A stretch of 64,000 nt of DNA. Source: Bacteroidetes bacterium GWF2_33_38 (GTDB lineage Bacteria > Bacteroidota > Bacteroidia > Bacteroidales > GWF2-33-38). The translations under genes and the position numbers were made by a program. Below the pieces are notes generated by a model. The model was given only the letters and a program-made list of their open reading frames with translations. It made no database searches and was not told the DNA's origin. The DNA lies in contig MEOF01000069.1 of assembly GCA_001769505.1 (NCBI GenBank), positions 1 through 64,000 of the forward strand, in the 5' to 3' direction. Shown here in pieces: positions 46,898-55,543 of the stretch. Within the stretch, counting starts at the first letter, position 1, and the number at the start of each line of letters is the position of its first letter.

Positions 46898-47155
46898 GTA
46901 GAAAATTTATATAAAAAAGGCTTATGCCAGATAAATGATTTATAAAAAGAATCCAGACAATACGCAAGACTTAATAAATTATTACAACGAATATTATAAT
47001 AGCAGTTCGTGAATATTTTAGATTTCACCGATATTTGAAAAGAAATGTACTTATTAGCGACGTTGATACTTCGAACAAATGGTATAATAAAAATTTAACG
47101 AACTATCAAGCCTAGCTAGATTGGGATACACTAGCTAAATTATAACATTAGGGAA

Positions 47156-47362
47156 TTATTTCGAAGAAATAAATTGACCTGATGGCATCATATCATCAAC
47201 AGGAGGTACTCCATTTTTTTTTCGATACTCCATTCGTTTACACTCACTTTGTTTCCCGCCTTTGCAATACATGCTAATAAATCCTTTACAAACCAATTCT
47301 TTCGAAGACTGATATTTTTTAAAAAAGCCACATGTAGCCAATAAGTTACATTCGTTTGCCAT
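47156..47362 (-). CDS. Cysteine-rich mini-protein of unknown function
   Basis: A 68-residue soluble protein with five cysteines at 5, 11, 25, 33 and 41 (C-X5-C-X13-C-X7-C-X7-C), a basic centre (YCKGGKQSECKRMEYRKK) and the tail VPPVDDMMPSG. The pattern suggests metal or Fe-S binding. I have the impression of similar small proteins in other bacteria but cannot name a family or function. It is a single gene, about 100 bp from the fucose-isomerase-like gene on the same strand. Confidence 0.7.
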   Translation of the reverse strand: MANECNLLATCGFFKKYQSSKELVCKGFISMYCKGGKQSECKRMEYRKKNGVPPVDDMMPSGQFISSK

Positions 47363-47463
47363 AATTTTTAGATTTAATTTATGAAGCTAAATTAAAAAAG
47401 AAATATACAAAAGATACATGTGTCTTTATTTATTTTAGCTGAAATTGGAAAAATAACAATTAT

Positions 47464-48636
47464 TTAAGAAATAATTGTTATTCCTATAAATTGGCAGAAA
47501 AAGCCAAGAATCTCAGACTCATCGCCTTGAATTACCAAATGGTGGTTTCCAAAAGGGTTTGATTTTAGAATTTCGAGATGATGATTTGACAAACTCACTT
47601 CGATTTGAGTTCTGCAAGCATCGTCCATGTTTGGAATACGAATAACTTCTCCAACTGCAACAAATGCTTTCGTAAAATCTTTATTAAATCGTAAAATTGT
47701 AACTTTTTTGAAAACGTAATCTCCCTTTATGGCTGTGCCAACTCCTGTTTCGAAATGAGTTTTAATAGAATGATTTGAAACCAAACGTGTTGCTATCGTG
47801 CAATGAGCCAGTAAAATAGATTTTTCTTGAACTGAAATAAGATTAGCCATCCAAGGAATATTTCCAGTTAATTCTTTGGATACAATCATACCAACGCTAC
47901 TAACTAAGTCGCCTTCACAACCTGCAGGAATACCTAAATCGTTAAATTTAGATAGGGCTAAGCAAGCGGTAACGGAATGTTCTCTAACCATTGGAAAACA
48001 TTCAACGCTGATTGATGAAAGCTGTTCTTTCTTTACAATTGTATCTAATAAATTATAAACTTTCGATGAATCTTCAAGCTCGAATTTATCAGGATTTGTA
48101 AATGAGTTGATAAAATCTTTATTTATTTCAAATGACTTATAATCAGCATATTTAATCCAAGATATTTGGTTTAATTCAATTCCTGTTTTATTTTTGATTT
48201 GTTCACTATTTGGATTTGAAGCAATCAGCCAATTTGAAATTTTTCCGATTAAACCCAACTTATGCGATTGTAAATTATCGACAGTGCGTTTAAAAACAAG
48301 GTAATTTTTCAAAATGTTATTTACATCGATATTATCGATATTTACCAGCAAAGACGATATATTGTTAATATTACAATAAGCCTTGATTTCGGTCGCTGCA
48401 GCATTACTATTATCCGCATTCATCGATAGAATTAGAATATGACTTTTATTGTCTAATAAACTTTTTGCATCGTTCTCGGCTCCTCCCGAAACTACAAAAA
48501 TAACATCTGTTTTGTCTTGAGAAAAACTAACAATTTCTTTATTGTCAATTTTGCTTAATAAAATTTCTTTTCCTTTATCGAAAATTTCTGTTGGAGCATT
48601 AGGAAATGCTACTAAACTAAACGATAATACTTCCAT
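47464..48636 (-). CDS. L-fucose/L-arabinose isomerase-like protein
   Basis: I use ATG 48636 (390 residues) because the only longer option begins with TTG at 48645. The C-terminal half matches the fucose-isomerase family: AGCEGDLVSSVGMIVSKEL, a GTAIKGDYVF barrel segment, and LEILKSNPFGNHHLVIQGD with the His residues expected near the metal site. The N-terminal half is divergent. The natural substrate is uncertain and other aldose isomerase-fold roles are possible. It ends downstream of typA and is probably co-transcribed with it. Confidence 0.75.
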   Translation of the reverse strand: MEVLSFSLVAFPNAPTEIFDKGKEILLSKIDNKEIVSFSQDKTDVIFVVSGGAENDAKSLLDNKSHILILSMNADNSNAAATEIKAYCNINNISSLLVNIDNIDVNNILKNYLVFKRTVDNLQSHKLGLIGKISNWLIASNPNSEQIKNKTGIELNQISWIKYADYKSFEINKDFINSFTNPDKFELEDSSKVYNLLDTIVKKEQLSSISVECFPMVREHSVTACLALSKFNDLGIPAGCEGDLVSSVGMIVSKELTGNIPWMANLISVQEKSILLAHCTIATRLVSNHSIKTHFETGVGTAIKGDYVFKKVTILRFNKDFTKAFVAVGEVIRIPNMDDACRTQIEVSLSNHHLEILKSNPFGNHHLVIQGDESEILGFFCQFIGITIIS

Positions 48637-48647
48637 CGTAAACAAAT

Positions 48648-50414
48648 TTATCTTGATATCTTTCTCATTCTAAGGCTTAAAGGAGTAACTTCTAAAAACT
48701 CATCGTCCTTAATATATTCCATTGATTCTTCGAGTGAGAATTTAATTTTGGGTGATAATTTAACATTTTCATCGTTGCCTGATGCACGCATATTTGTTAA
48801 TTTTTTCCCTTTGGTAATATTTATTTCAAGGTCTTTTTCACGTGTGTGCTCTCCTACTACTTGTCCAATGTAAATTTGTTCGCCCGGATCAATGAAAAAA
48901 CTTCCTCGGTCTTGCAATTTATCAATTGCATAAGCGGTAGCAGATCCTGCTTCCATCGAAACTAACGAGCCATGATGTCGTCCGGGTAAATCGCCTTTAT
49001 AAGGAGCAAAATCTTTAAATCGGTGATTCATAATTGCTTCACCCGCTGTAGCTGTTAAAATATTACTTCGCAAACCAATTAATCCTCTCGATGGAATTTC
49101 AAATTCTAAATGCATTAAATCGCCTTTTGGTTCCATAACCAGTAAATCTCCTTTACGTTGAGTTACAAGCTCTATGGCTTTTCCCGAAGATTCAACCGGA
49201 ACGTCAATGGTCAAAATTTCAATAGGTTCGTTGCGGACTCCATTTATTTGCTTATAAAGAACTTGTGGTTTTCCAACTTGTAATTCATAGCCTTCGCGAC
49301 GCATAGTTTCAATCAGAATGGATAAATGAAGTACGCCTCTTCCAAAAACGGTAAACCTGTCTTCACTTCCCGTCTCTTCGACACGAAGAGCAAGATTTTT
49401 TTCTATCTCTTTATAAAGTCTGTCACGTAAGTGTCTAGAAGTAACATATTTACCTTCTTTTCCAAAAAATGGAGAATTATTAATCGAAAACAACATACTC
49501 ATAGTTGGTTCGTCAACTTCGATACGTTGCATTACTTCAGGATTTTCAATATCAGCAATAGTATCTCCAATTTCAAAATTATCGATTCCTACAGCTGCAC
49601 AAATATCACCACTTCTAGCTTTTTTTACTCGAACTTTTCCTAAGCCTTCGAACACGTACAATTCTTTAACTCGAACCTTTTTTTGCTCACCGTCGCGTTT
49701 ACACAAAATATAATCTTTCCCTTCTTCAATATTGCCTCGGAAAATACGTCCAATTGCGATTCGTCCAACAAAAGAAGAAAAATCGAGCGATGCAACCTGC
49801 ATTTGCAAAGTTCCCTCTACATAAGGAGCTTCAGGAATTTCTTCGAGAATGGTATCCAAGACAGGTGAAATATTATTTGTATCGATGCTCAAATCTTTTG
49901 TCATCCAGCCTTGTTTTGAAGAACCAAATAAGGTTTCAAATTCGAGTTGATCTTCGCTTGCATCGAGGTTAAACATTAAATCAAAAACATCTTGCTGAAC
50001 ATCAAGAGGTTTACAATTTTCTTTATCCACTTTATTAATAACCACAATCGGTTTCAATCCTAATTCGACTGCTTTTCCTAGTACAAAACGTGTTTGAGGC
50101 ATAGGTCCTTCAAAAGCATCTACCAATAAAAGAACTCCGTCGGCCATTTTCAAAACTCGTTCAACTTCTCCTCCAAAATCGGCGTGACCAGGAGTGTCAA
50201 TTATATTGATTTTTACGCCATTGTACTGTACCGATACGTTTTTTGCAAGGATTGTAATTCCTCTTTCTCTTTCAAGGTCGTTACTATCGAGAATTAAATC
50301 GCCATGTTCTTTACGTTCGTCAAGAACTTTGCATTGATGAATAATTCGGTCAACCAGGGTTGTTTTTCCATGATCAACGTGGGCAATAATTGCTATATTT
50401 CTAATTGATTGCAT
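48648..50414 (-). CDS. typA: Ribosome-associated GTPase TypA/BipA
   Basis: A 588-residue translational GTPase. G1 is AHVDHGKTTLVD (residues ~10-21), G2 RGITILAKN, G3 DTPGHADFGGEV and G4 NKVDKENC. They are followed by domain II (GRIAIGRIFRGN), an EF-G-like domain (REGYELQVGKPQVLYK) and the BipA C-terminal domain (TNMRASGNDENVKLSP). It binds ribosomes and supports 50S assembly and stress growth, particularly in the cold. The first gene of a pair with the isomerase-like gene. Confidence 0.96.
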   Translation of the reverse strand: MQSIRNIAIIAHVDHGKTTLVDRIIHQCKVLDERKEHGDLILDSNDLERERGITILAKNVSVQYNGVKINIIDTPGHADFGGEVERVLKMADGVLLLVDAFEGPMPQTRFVLGKAVELGLKPIVVINKVDKENCKPLDVQQDVFDLMFNLDASEDQLEFETLFGSSKQGWMTKDLSIDTNNISPVLDTILEEIPEAPYVEGTLQMQVASLDFSSFVGRIAIGRIFRGNIEEGKDYILCKRDGEQKKVRVKELYVFEGLGKVRVKKARSGDICAAVGIDNFEIGDTIADIENPEVMQRIEVDEPTMSMLFSINNSPFFGKEGKYVTSRHLRDRLYKEIEKNLALRVEETGSEDRFTVFGRGVLHLSILIETMRREGYELQVGKPQVLYKQINGVRNEPIEILTIDVPVESSGKAIELVTQRKGDLLVMEPKGDLMHLEFEIPSRGLIGLRSNILTATAGEAIMNHRFKDFAPYKGDLPGRHHGSLVSMEAGSATAYAIDKLQDRGSFFIDPGEQIYIGQVVGEHTREKDLEINITKGKKLTNMRASGNDENVKLSPKIKFSLEESMEYIKDDEFLEVTPLSLRMRKISR

Positions 50415-50472
50415 AAATTTTTTTTTGAATCGGCAAAAATAAAAAAAATTGTGATTTGATAATTGAATAAAG

Positions 50473-52227
50473 CTATTTTCTTATTCGTTTCGCTCGTCTC
50501 CTTCTCGGGTTATCATTCTCATCTCCTCTGGAATGACTTCGTTGTGGAGGTCTTGTTGCATCGTTATTTACTCTCAATTTTCGACCTTTTAACTCAACAT
50601 TTTTAAAGCTAGAAAGAACTTTTTTTGAGAATTTTCTATCAACTTCAAAAAATGAAATTGATTTTTGCATTTCGATATCACCAATATCATTTTTCTTAAG
50701 CTTAGCATAATCGCAAATCATGTCGAGCAAATCCTTTTTCGTTAATTCGTCCATACGCCCCAAATTAATAAAAAAAGTTTCAAATTGAGAAGAAGATGAA
50801 GATGTGGATGTGGTTGAATCAAAATCTGTTGATTTTGACATTTCTTTATCTCTACTCTTTCTGTTGTCTGACCTTTCAGAACGTTCGTGTTTTTCCGATT
50901 TACTTTTGTCGTTTAAATCTCGTTCTTTAGCACTGTAATTAAGTTTTAAAATTTCGCTTGTAACTAATTTTTTAAGCAGTTCTGTTTTATCAATATCTTT
51001 AAAAATAAGTTCGGCTTGTTGATAAGCTAATTTATTAAGATTCAGTTCGCTATCAACTTGGAAAATTGAAGTAGCCCAACTTACTATATTTTGAAGTTGA
51101 ATGTCGCCAACATGCGGAACATTAACTTTGTTGAATTCTACTTTTAAGTCTCGTTCAAAACGACGCAATCGATCAACTTCTCTTGTTGAAACCAAAGAGA
51201 GTGAAATTCCTTTTTTACCAGCTCTAGCAGTTCTTCCACTTCGATGAGTATAATAAGCTGTTTCGTCGGGCAAAGTATAGTGAATCACGTGAGTTAGATT
51301 ATCTACATCAATACCACGAGCAGCGACATCGGTTGCAACAATAACTTGAAGTGTATGACTTTTAAATCGACGCATTACAATATCTCTCTGACCTTGAGAT
51401 AAATCACCGTGAAGAGCATCGACTCTATAATGAGCTTTTTTTAGGCTTTCGGCTAAATCTTGTGCTGAAAGTTTAGTGCGGCAAAAAATAATAGCTCGCA
51501 TATCGTTTTCCAAATCCATAAAGCGTTTTAACGCATCGGTTTTATCGGTTGATTTAACAACACAATAACGATGTTCAATGTTTTCATTAATTTCTTTTTT
51601 TGAATTTAGCGTAACTTCATTTGGTTCAGACATATATTTTTTAACAATATGTCGAATTTCTTTTGGCATGGTTGCCGAAAAAAGCCAAGTATGTTTTTCT
51701 GCAGGAGTATGTGAAAGAATATTGTCAATATCCTCTTTGAAACCCATATTCAACATTTCATCGGCTTCGTCGAGAACGACTAAATTTATTTTATCAATTT
51801 TTAGGGCTTTTCGGTCAATTAAATCAATAAGTCTTCCGGGAGTTGCCACAATTATTTGAGGCATTTGTTTTAAGGCTTTTATTTGGTCAGAAATAGAAGC
51901 TCCACCGTAAACGGCAACAGCGTGAATATCATCGAAATATTTTGTAAAAGCATTAATATGTTGTGCCACTTGTTGACCAAGTTCGCGAGTTGGAGTCAAT
52001 ATCAGAGCTTGGGTTTGTTTTAGCTTAGGGTCGATGTTATCGATTAATGGTAATCCATAAGCAGCTGTTTTTCCGGTACCTGTTTGTGCTAAGCCAATAA
52101 AATCTTTGTCGGCCAATGCTAATAAAGGAATCGATTGTTCTTGTATTGGAGTAGGAATATCAATACCTAACTCAGGAAGGACTTTAAGCAGTTTTGCAGA
52201 AAGACCTAAATCTTTAAATGTGTTCAA
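50473..52227 (-). CDS. DEAD-box RNA helicase with DbpA-type RNA-binding domain
   Basis: A 584-residue helicase. Motifs in order: Q-motif PTPIQEQSIP, Walker A AQTGTGKTAAYG, PTRELGQQ, DEAD in VLDEADEMLNMGF, SAT in LFSATMPKE, and HRSGRTARAGK. A charged linker (~430-475) leads to a DbpA/CsdA RNA-binding domain (~480-565; FETFFINLGRMDELTKKDLL) and a basic tail RRRRAKRIRK. It is likely involved in ribosome assembly or cold-adapted mRNA remodelling. Its leader has a hairpin at 52255-52277. Confidence 0.94.
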   Translation of the reverse strand: MNTFKDLGLSAKLLKVLPELGIDIPTPIQEQSIPLLALADKDFIGLAQTGTGKTAAYGLPLIDNIDPKLKQTQALILTPTRELGQQVAQHINAFTKYFDDIHAVAVYGGASISDQIKALKQMPQIIVATPGRLIDLIDRKALKIDKINLVVLDEADEMLNMGFKEDIDNILSHTPAEKHTWLFSATMPKEIRHIVKKYMSEPNEVTLNSKKEINENIEHRYCVVKSTDKTDALKRFMDLENDMRAIIFCRTKLSAQDLAESLKKAHYRVDALHGDLSQGQRDIVMRRFKSHTLQVIVATDVAARGIDVDNLTHVIHYTLPDETAYYTHRSGRTARAGKKGISLSLVSTREVDRLRRFERDLKVEFNKVNVPHVGDIQLQNIVSWATSIFQVDSELNLNKLAYQQAELIFKDIDKTELLKKLVTSEILKLNYSAKERDLNDKSKSEKHERSERSDNRKSRDKEMSKSTDFDSTTSTSSSSSQFETFFINLGRMDELTKKDLLDMICDYAKLKKNDIGDIEMQKSISFFEVDRKFSKKVLSSFKNVELKGRKLRVNNDATRPPQRSHSRGDENDNPRRRRAKRIRK

Positions 52228-52254
52228 TATTTATTTTGTTAAATTTATAAAAAA

Positions 52255-52297
52255 GAGAAAGTAACAGATTACTTCTCTAAAAAGCGGTGCAAAGGTA
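52255..52297 (-). promoter_or_regulatory. -7 element and leader hairpin of the DEAD-box gene
   Basis: On the minus strand TACCTTTG (52297 to 52290) matches TAnnTTTG, though no -33 TTG is seen. A few bases downstream GAGAAGTAA pairs with TTACTTTCTC across TCTG (52277 to 52255, one bulged base). The stem-loop would lie at the very 5' end of the mRNA, about 28 bases before the start codon. Confidence 0.45.
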
Positions 52298-52387
52298 CGA
52301 TTATTTAATTGACTATTACGATTTTATTAAATAAAAAAATACCACCTTTAAAAGATGGTATTTTCGATTTTATGTTGCATAAAAACC

Positions 52388-53407
52388 TTATGGAATCAAA
52401 TACATAATATTTGTTTGCCATTTGCTTGTATCGGGCTCTTGGCTTGGGTCGGTAATATACTCTTCAACTACAGGAAGTAAATGAGTTATATTTTTTTCTT
52501 TCATGTACTCGTCCATTGCATAATGAGCTTCGCCCGATTTTTCGTAAGCACCAAAGTATTCAATTTTAACAGCTTTAGTTGGTAAAATTTCGATTATTTC
52601 AAGCGGAGAAGCTAATTTTACTTCTTTTTCTAGCTTTACTGGAACAGCAAAAGCAGACTCTGATTCTTGTGTTTCTTCGTTCCAAGTGTAATAAAAACCG
52701 TGAACAGTTCCCGCCATTTCAATATTGTTGGCTTGAATAAAACCCATAACTTGTCCGGCTGCTTGCTCGAAAAAGCTAGTCATTTCTTCCATTTTGAGTG
52801 TTTTTTTCACAGCTATAAATTTACCTCCGGCAAATTCGATTTCGATTATATTATAACCTCTGTAAGTTTTATCGCTACTAGCTAACATTTCGCATTTTGT
52901 TTTTAAATTATTTAATCCTTTTTCAAAATCTGCACCCAACATTTCGTCCATATTCATAAACAAAGCGAATATGTTTGAAGGAAACGAATTATGACCTACA
53001 AAACTCCAAGTTACATTAATCGCACTATCGGTTTTTGTAATTATATACGATGTTTCGCTTGTAGATTCCCAAGGTTCGATAAAAGTTACTATTAAATCAA
53101 CCTTTTCGTTTGGAATGATGTTGCTAATTTCCATATTCCCTTTGCCTACATCTTCGTTTCCTTCCCAGATCGATTTTGCACCAATAGTTCCATCGGTTCC
53201 TTCGTAAGTTGTAACCATAGCTGAGTCGTAAGCTCGCCAAGGCGACCATGTATCAACATTTTTTAGTTGACTTATTTGTTCAAAAATAATTTCATTACTT
53301 GCATTAATGCTAACAGTACGTTCGACCTTGTAAGTTTTAGGAGCTATTAGACCAACTGCCAAAACCACAACGATTAAAATTACAATAATGATTAAAATTT
53401 TTTTCAT
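52388..53407 (-). CDS. Membrane-anchored SRPBCC domain fused to GyrI-like effector domain
   Basis: A 339-residue protein. Residues 1-22 are a membrane anchor or signal. Residues ~28-170 form an SRPBCC (START/polyketide-cyclase-like) hydrophobic-ligand fold (VERTVSINASNEIIFEQISQ, WSPWRAYD, VTWSFVGHNSF). Residues ~185-339 are a GyrI/AraC effector-binding domain (IEFAGGKFIAVKKT, TKAVKIEYFGAYEKSGEAHY, EYITDPSQEPDTSKWQTNI). It probably senses a small molecule outside or at the membrane; the ligand is unknown. It lies 3 bp from the NDK-like gene, in one operon. Confidence 0.8.
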   Translation of the reverse strand: MKKILIIIVILIVVVLAVGLIAPKTYKVERTVSINASNEIIFEQISQLKNVDTWSPWRAYDSAMVTTYEGTDGTIGAKSIWEGNEDVGKGNMEISNIIPNEKVDLIVTFIEPWESTSETSYIITKTDSAINVTWSFVGHNSFPSNIFALFMNMDEMLGADFEKGLNNLKTKCEMLASSDKTYRGYNIIEIEFAGGKFIAVKKTLKMEEMTSFFEQAAGQVMGFIQANNIEMAGTVHGFYYTWNEETQESESAFAVPVKLEKEVKLASPLEIIEILPTKAVKIEYFGAYEKSGEAHYAMDEYMKEKNITHLLPVVEEYITDPSQEPDTSKWQTNIMYLIP

Positions 53408-53410
53408 GAT

Positions 53411-54421
53411 TTAGATTTTAAGTGATTTAAGTATTTTAATTGCTTCAAAATTATTCTTTTCCTCGGTAATATCAAAAATTGATTGCGTTTTTTTATTATA
53501 CTCAACATCAGGATTTAACAGAATTATATCGATTTGTTTTTCTGTAAAATTTTCGTTTAAAAGTTGTCCCATTTTAAAACTCAATAAATCAGGCTTAATT
53601 TTATTTTCGAAATCAGAATTAAACCTCATCAATTCGATTAATCCTTCTACTGGCCCAGCTGATAAATGCACACCATTTAAACTATAACTTATGTCGGCAA
53701 GTCCAAACGTTGCCTTATTTACAAATAATTCTTTACGAATGCTTCCATCTTTTGCTACCGAAGGGTTTGTGCTACCAATCAAATCAGTTCTCGCAATTTG
53801 CCAATCGGTATTTCCTTGCAACGTAAAGGTAACGATTGAACGCCCCGGTTTAATAAAATGCAACAATTGTTTTGGGTGAAAACTGTTTATAATATAAGTA
53901 TCAGCTCCATTTAGCAAAACTTTTTGCACATAAGTTCCTCCGGACAACTTAATTATTTCGATTTTTGATACAAGTTCTTCTAATCGCTCAAGTGTGATTG
54001 AATCATCATGTTTCATTAGCTCAAGGCTTCCTAGCAAATTAACGTCGTTGATTGATTTATTGAAAACTTTTTGAAAATTTTGTACAGCTGTTTCAGAAAA
54101 ATAAGTTTTAGGATTTTGCGATAATTGATTGATGATTCCGTAATGCTGAGCCATTATATTTGTTTTATCTAAATACTTAGCTGACAAAATATTAACATCT
54201 TTTATCTTTAGTTTATACTCATTAAGTTTTTCAAAAATAAAAGATAAAATTTCGTTTAGTTTTATGTTATTATCGGCAATCGTAATTTCAGGTTTTATAA
54301 AAAATAAAAATTCATGATTCTCATTATTGTGGTCAGTATTTTTTAAAATTTTTTTCTTTTCGAATTGTTCGTTTTGAACATTCCTAACTTCGTTAACAAT
54401 TGTGTTTATTAATTCTTTCAT
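53411..54421 (-). CDS. Atypical nucleoside-diphosphate-kinase-like protein with insertion
   Basis: A 336-residue protein in which two halves of an NDK fold are recognisable. Residues ~38-108 give the first strand FLFFIKPEI (the IKP lysine is Lys43) and QHYGII. Residues ~193-275 give RTDLIGSTNPSVAKDGSIRK (Arg211, Asn219, Arg229) and LNGVHLSAGPVEGLIEL, where Asn249 and His252 match the catalytic N-x-x-H of NDK. Between them lie ~85 extra residues, and a ~60-residue tail follows. Usual NDK length is ~140. It may phosphorylate nucleotides or be a regulatory relative. Confidence 0.6.
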   Translation of the reverse strand: MKELINTIVNEVRNVQNEQFEKKKILKNTDHNNENHEFLFFIKPEITIADNNIKLNEILSFIFEKLNEYKLKIKDVNILSAKYLDKTNIMAQHYGIINQLSQNPKTYFSETAVQNFQKVFNKSINDVNLLGSLELMKHDDSITLERLEELVSKIEIIKLSGGTYVQKVLLNGADTYIINSFHPKQLLHFIKPGRSIVTFTLQGNTDWQIARTDLIGSTNPSVAKDGSIRKELFVNKATFGLADISYSLNGVHLSAGPVEGLIELMRFNSDFENKIKPDLLSFKMGQLLNENFTEKQIDIILLNPDVEYNKKTQSIFDITEEKNNFEAIKILKSLKI

Positions 54422-54440
54422 TGTGATTTTATTTTGAAAA

Positions 54441-54468
54441 AAAAAGCCATCAAAAAAGATGGCTTTTT
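54441..54468 (-). terminator. Terminator after the lipoprotein gene
   Basis: AAAAAGCCATC (54441-54451) and GATGGCTTTTT (54458-54468) form a perfect 11-bp stem; read leftward it is followed by a run of T. Confidence 0.75.
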
Positions 54469-54487
54469 TATGATTTTATAAAATATT

Positions 54488-55186
54488 TTATTCTCCAGCA
54501 GTTGCTTCCGTAACCAATTCGTCGATTCCTTTAACTTTTTTTACCATAACAAATTTACAACGTTGAAAATCTTCAACTGGCATTCCTGTCCAACTTACGT
54601 AATCTCCGTATTGATCTTTAATATTGTATCGGGCTTGTGTAACATCGTCGAAAGTCCATATCATAGTTTCTTTGTCAGTATCATCGATTTCTACTTTAAC
54701 ATCGATAAATTTATGATAAATTACAGATTCTACAAATGAAGGCAAGCTTAATCCCATAAGGTCAAGAATAGTTTCTAAAGTTTCTATTGTCGGAAATTTC
54801 ATTTTCATTTCAATAGTGAAACGTTCAACAACTTTATCTTTTTCCATAAAGAATTCGCCGTTGGTTAAGGTTAAATCGGCATATTTAAAAGCTTCGTCCA
54901 ATTTAGATGTAATGGTGATAAATTTACTTTCGCCATAAACAATGTACATAAACATTGGACCAGCGGTTGAAGTAACTCCATTCATATCGTCAAGCCAAAT
55001 ATAAGTAGGTAACATATGATTAACGTGCTCGATAATCGACGAATCGTTTGCGTCGTAAGCTTCGGTTATTTCCCAAACTCCTTGCATTAATTCGTGAGTT
55101 GGGGTTTCAACTTCATCGCAAGATGCAAAGCTAAACGCAATCAAGGCTAGCATAATCACTCTCCAATTTCCAATAATTTTTTTCAT
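54488..55186 (-). CDS. Lipoprotein, lipocalin-like, unknown function
   Basis: A 232-residue protein with a lipoprotein signal (IAFSFASCDEVETP, lipidated Cys23). The segment LMQGVWEITEAYD is a typical opening of lipocalin-like beta-barrel lipoproteins of Bacteroidota, and the rest alternates beta-like stretches. There are no catalytic motifs. It is the first gene of its leftward transcript and is separated from the NDK-like gene by a terminator. Confidence 0.75.
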   Translation of the reverse strand: MKKIIGNWRVIMLALIAFSFASCDEVETPTHELMQGVWEITEAYDANDSSIIEHVNHMLPTYIWLDDMNGVTSTAGPMFMYIVYGESKFITITSKLDEAFKYADLTLTNGEFFMEKDKVVERFTIEMKMKFPTIETLETILDLMGLSLPSFVESVIYHKFIDVKVEIDDTDKETMIWTFDDVTQARYNIKDQYGDYVSWTGMPVEDFQRCKFVMVKKVKGIDELVTEATAGE

Positions 55187-55277
55187 AAAATATTAAGATT
55201 AATTAAGTTTTCTTTGATTCAAAAATAAGAAATAAAATCAATAATTTTATAATTAAGAGTAATTTATTTATGCAAAA

Positions 55278-55308
55278 TTTGAAATCACGATAAAAAAGTG
55301 TACCTTTG
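55278..55308 (+). promoter_or_regulatory. Promoter of tRNA-Arg
   Basis: TTTG at 55278-55281 and TACCTTTG at 55301-55308, spacer exactly 19, match the Bacteroidota consensus. The mature tRNA begins 20 bases later. Confidence 0.65.
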
Positions 55309-55327
55309 TACTCCTAAAAATTATGAT

Positions 55328-55401
55328 GGTTCTGTAGCTCAGGTGGATAGAGCATCTGCCTTCTAAGCAGAGGGTCACAGGTTCGATTCCTGTCAGAATC
55401 A
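55328..55401 (+). tRNA. tRNA-Arg (anticodon TCT)
   Basis: A 74-base cloverleaf: acceptor GGTTCTG with CAGAATC (one G-U pair), D-arm TAGCTCAGGTGGATAGAGCA, anticodon stem-loop TCTGC-CTTCTAA-GCAGA giving TCT, and T-arm ACAGG-TTCGATT-CCTGT. Discriminator A; CCA is not encoded. It has its own promoter and terminator. Confidence 0.96.
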
Positions 55402-55410
55402 CAGAATTTG

Positions 55411-55440
55411 AAGCCTTGCAGAAATGTGAGGCTTTTTTTG
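55411..55440 (+). terminator. Terminator after tRNA-Arg
   Basis: AAGCCTTGCA (55411-55420), loop GAAA, TGTGAGGCTT (55425-55434), 10 bp with two G-U pairs, then a T-run. Confidence 0.7.
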
Positions 55441-55543
55441 TTTTTTAAATCCTTATTCAATTTTATTTGGCATTTCATAACCTAAGTTTTTTATTTTTCC
55501 GAAAGTTCTAAAACTTTTGGAAAATGTATCACATATTGGAAAA

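Larger units (their letters stand above)
46125..47155. other. Non-coding AT-rich region of about 1 kb
   Basis: No ORF over 30 codons looks genuine on either strand. The region contains the XRE operator candidate (46134-46162), a second operator-like sequence and inverted repeat (46519-46555), the MITE-like element (46748-46897) and a 21-base segment (47005-47025) shared with 13491-13511. The rest is low-complexity AT-rich sequence. A 25-codon ORF at 46935-47012 (MIYKKNPDNTQDLIN...) may be a remnant of a lost gene. Confidence 0.6.

Noticed and set aside
46935-47012. 25-codon ORF MIYKKNPDNTQDLIN...
   Set aside because: Codons look plausible but it is too short, has no recognisable homology and sits in degenerate sequence; possibly a gene remnant.
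46125-47155. Possible CRISPR array or origin in the repeat-rich gap
   Set aside because: Repeats are inverted, few and unevenly spaced; no direct-repeat/spacer pattern, no cas genes, no DnaA-box cluster seen.
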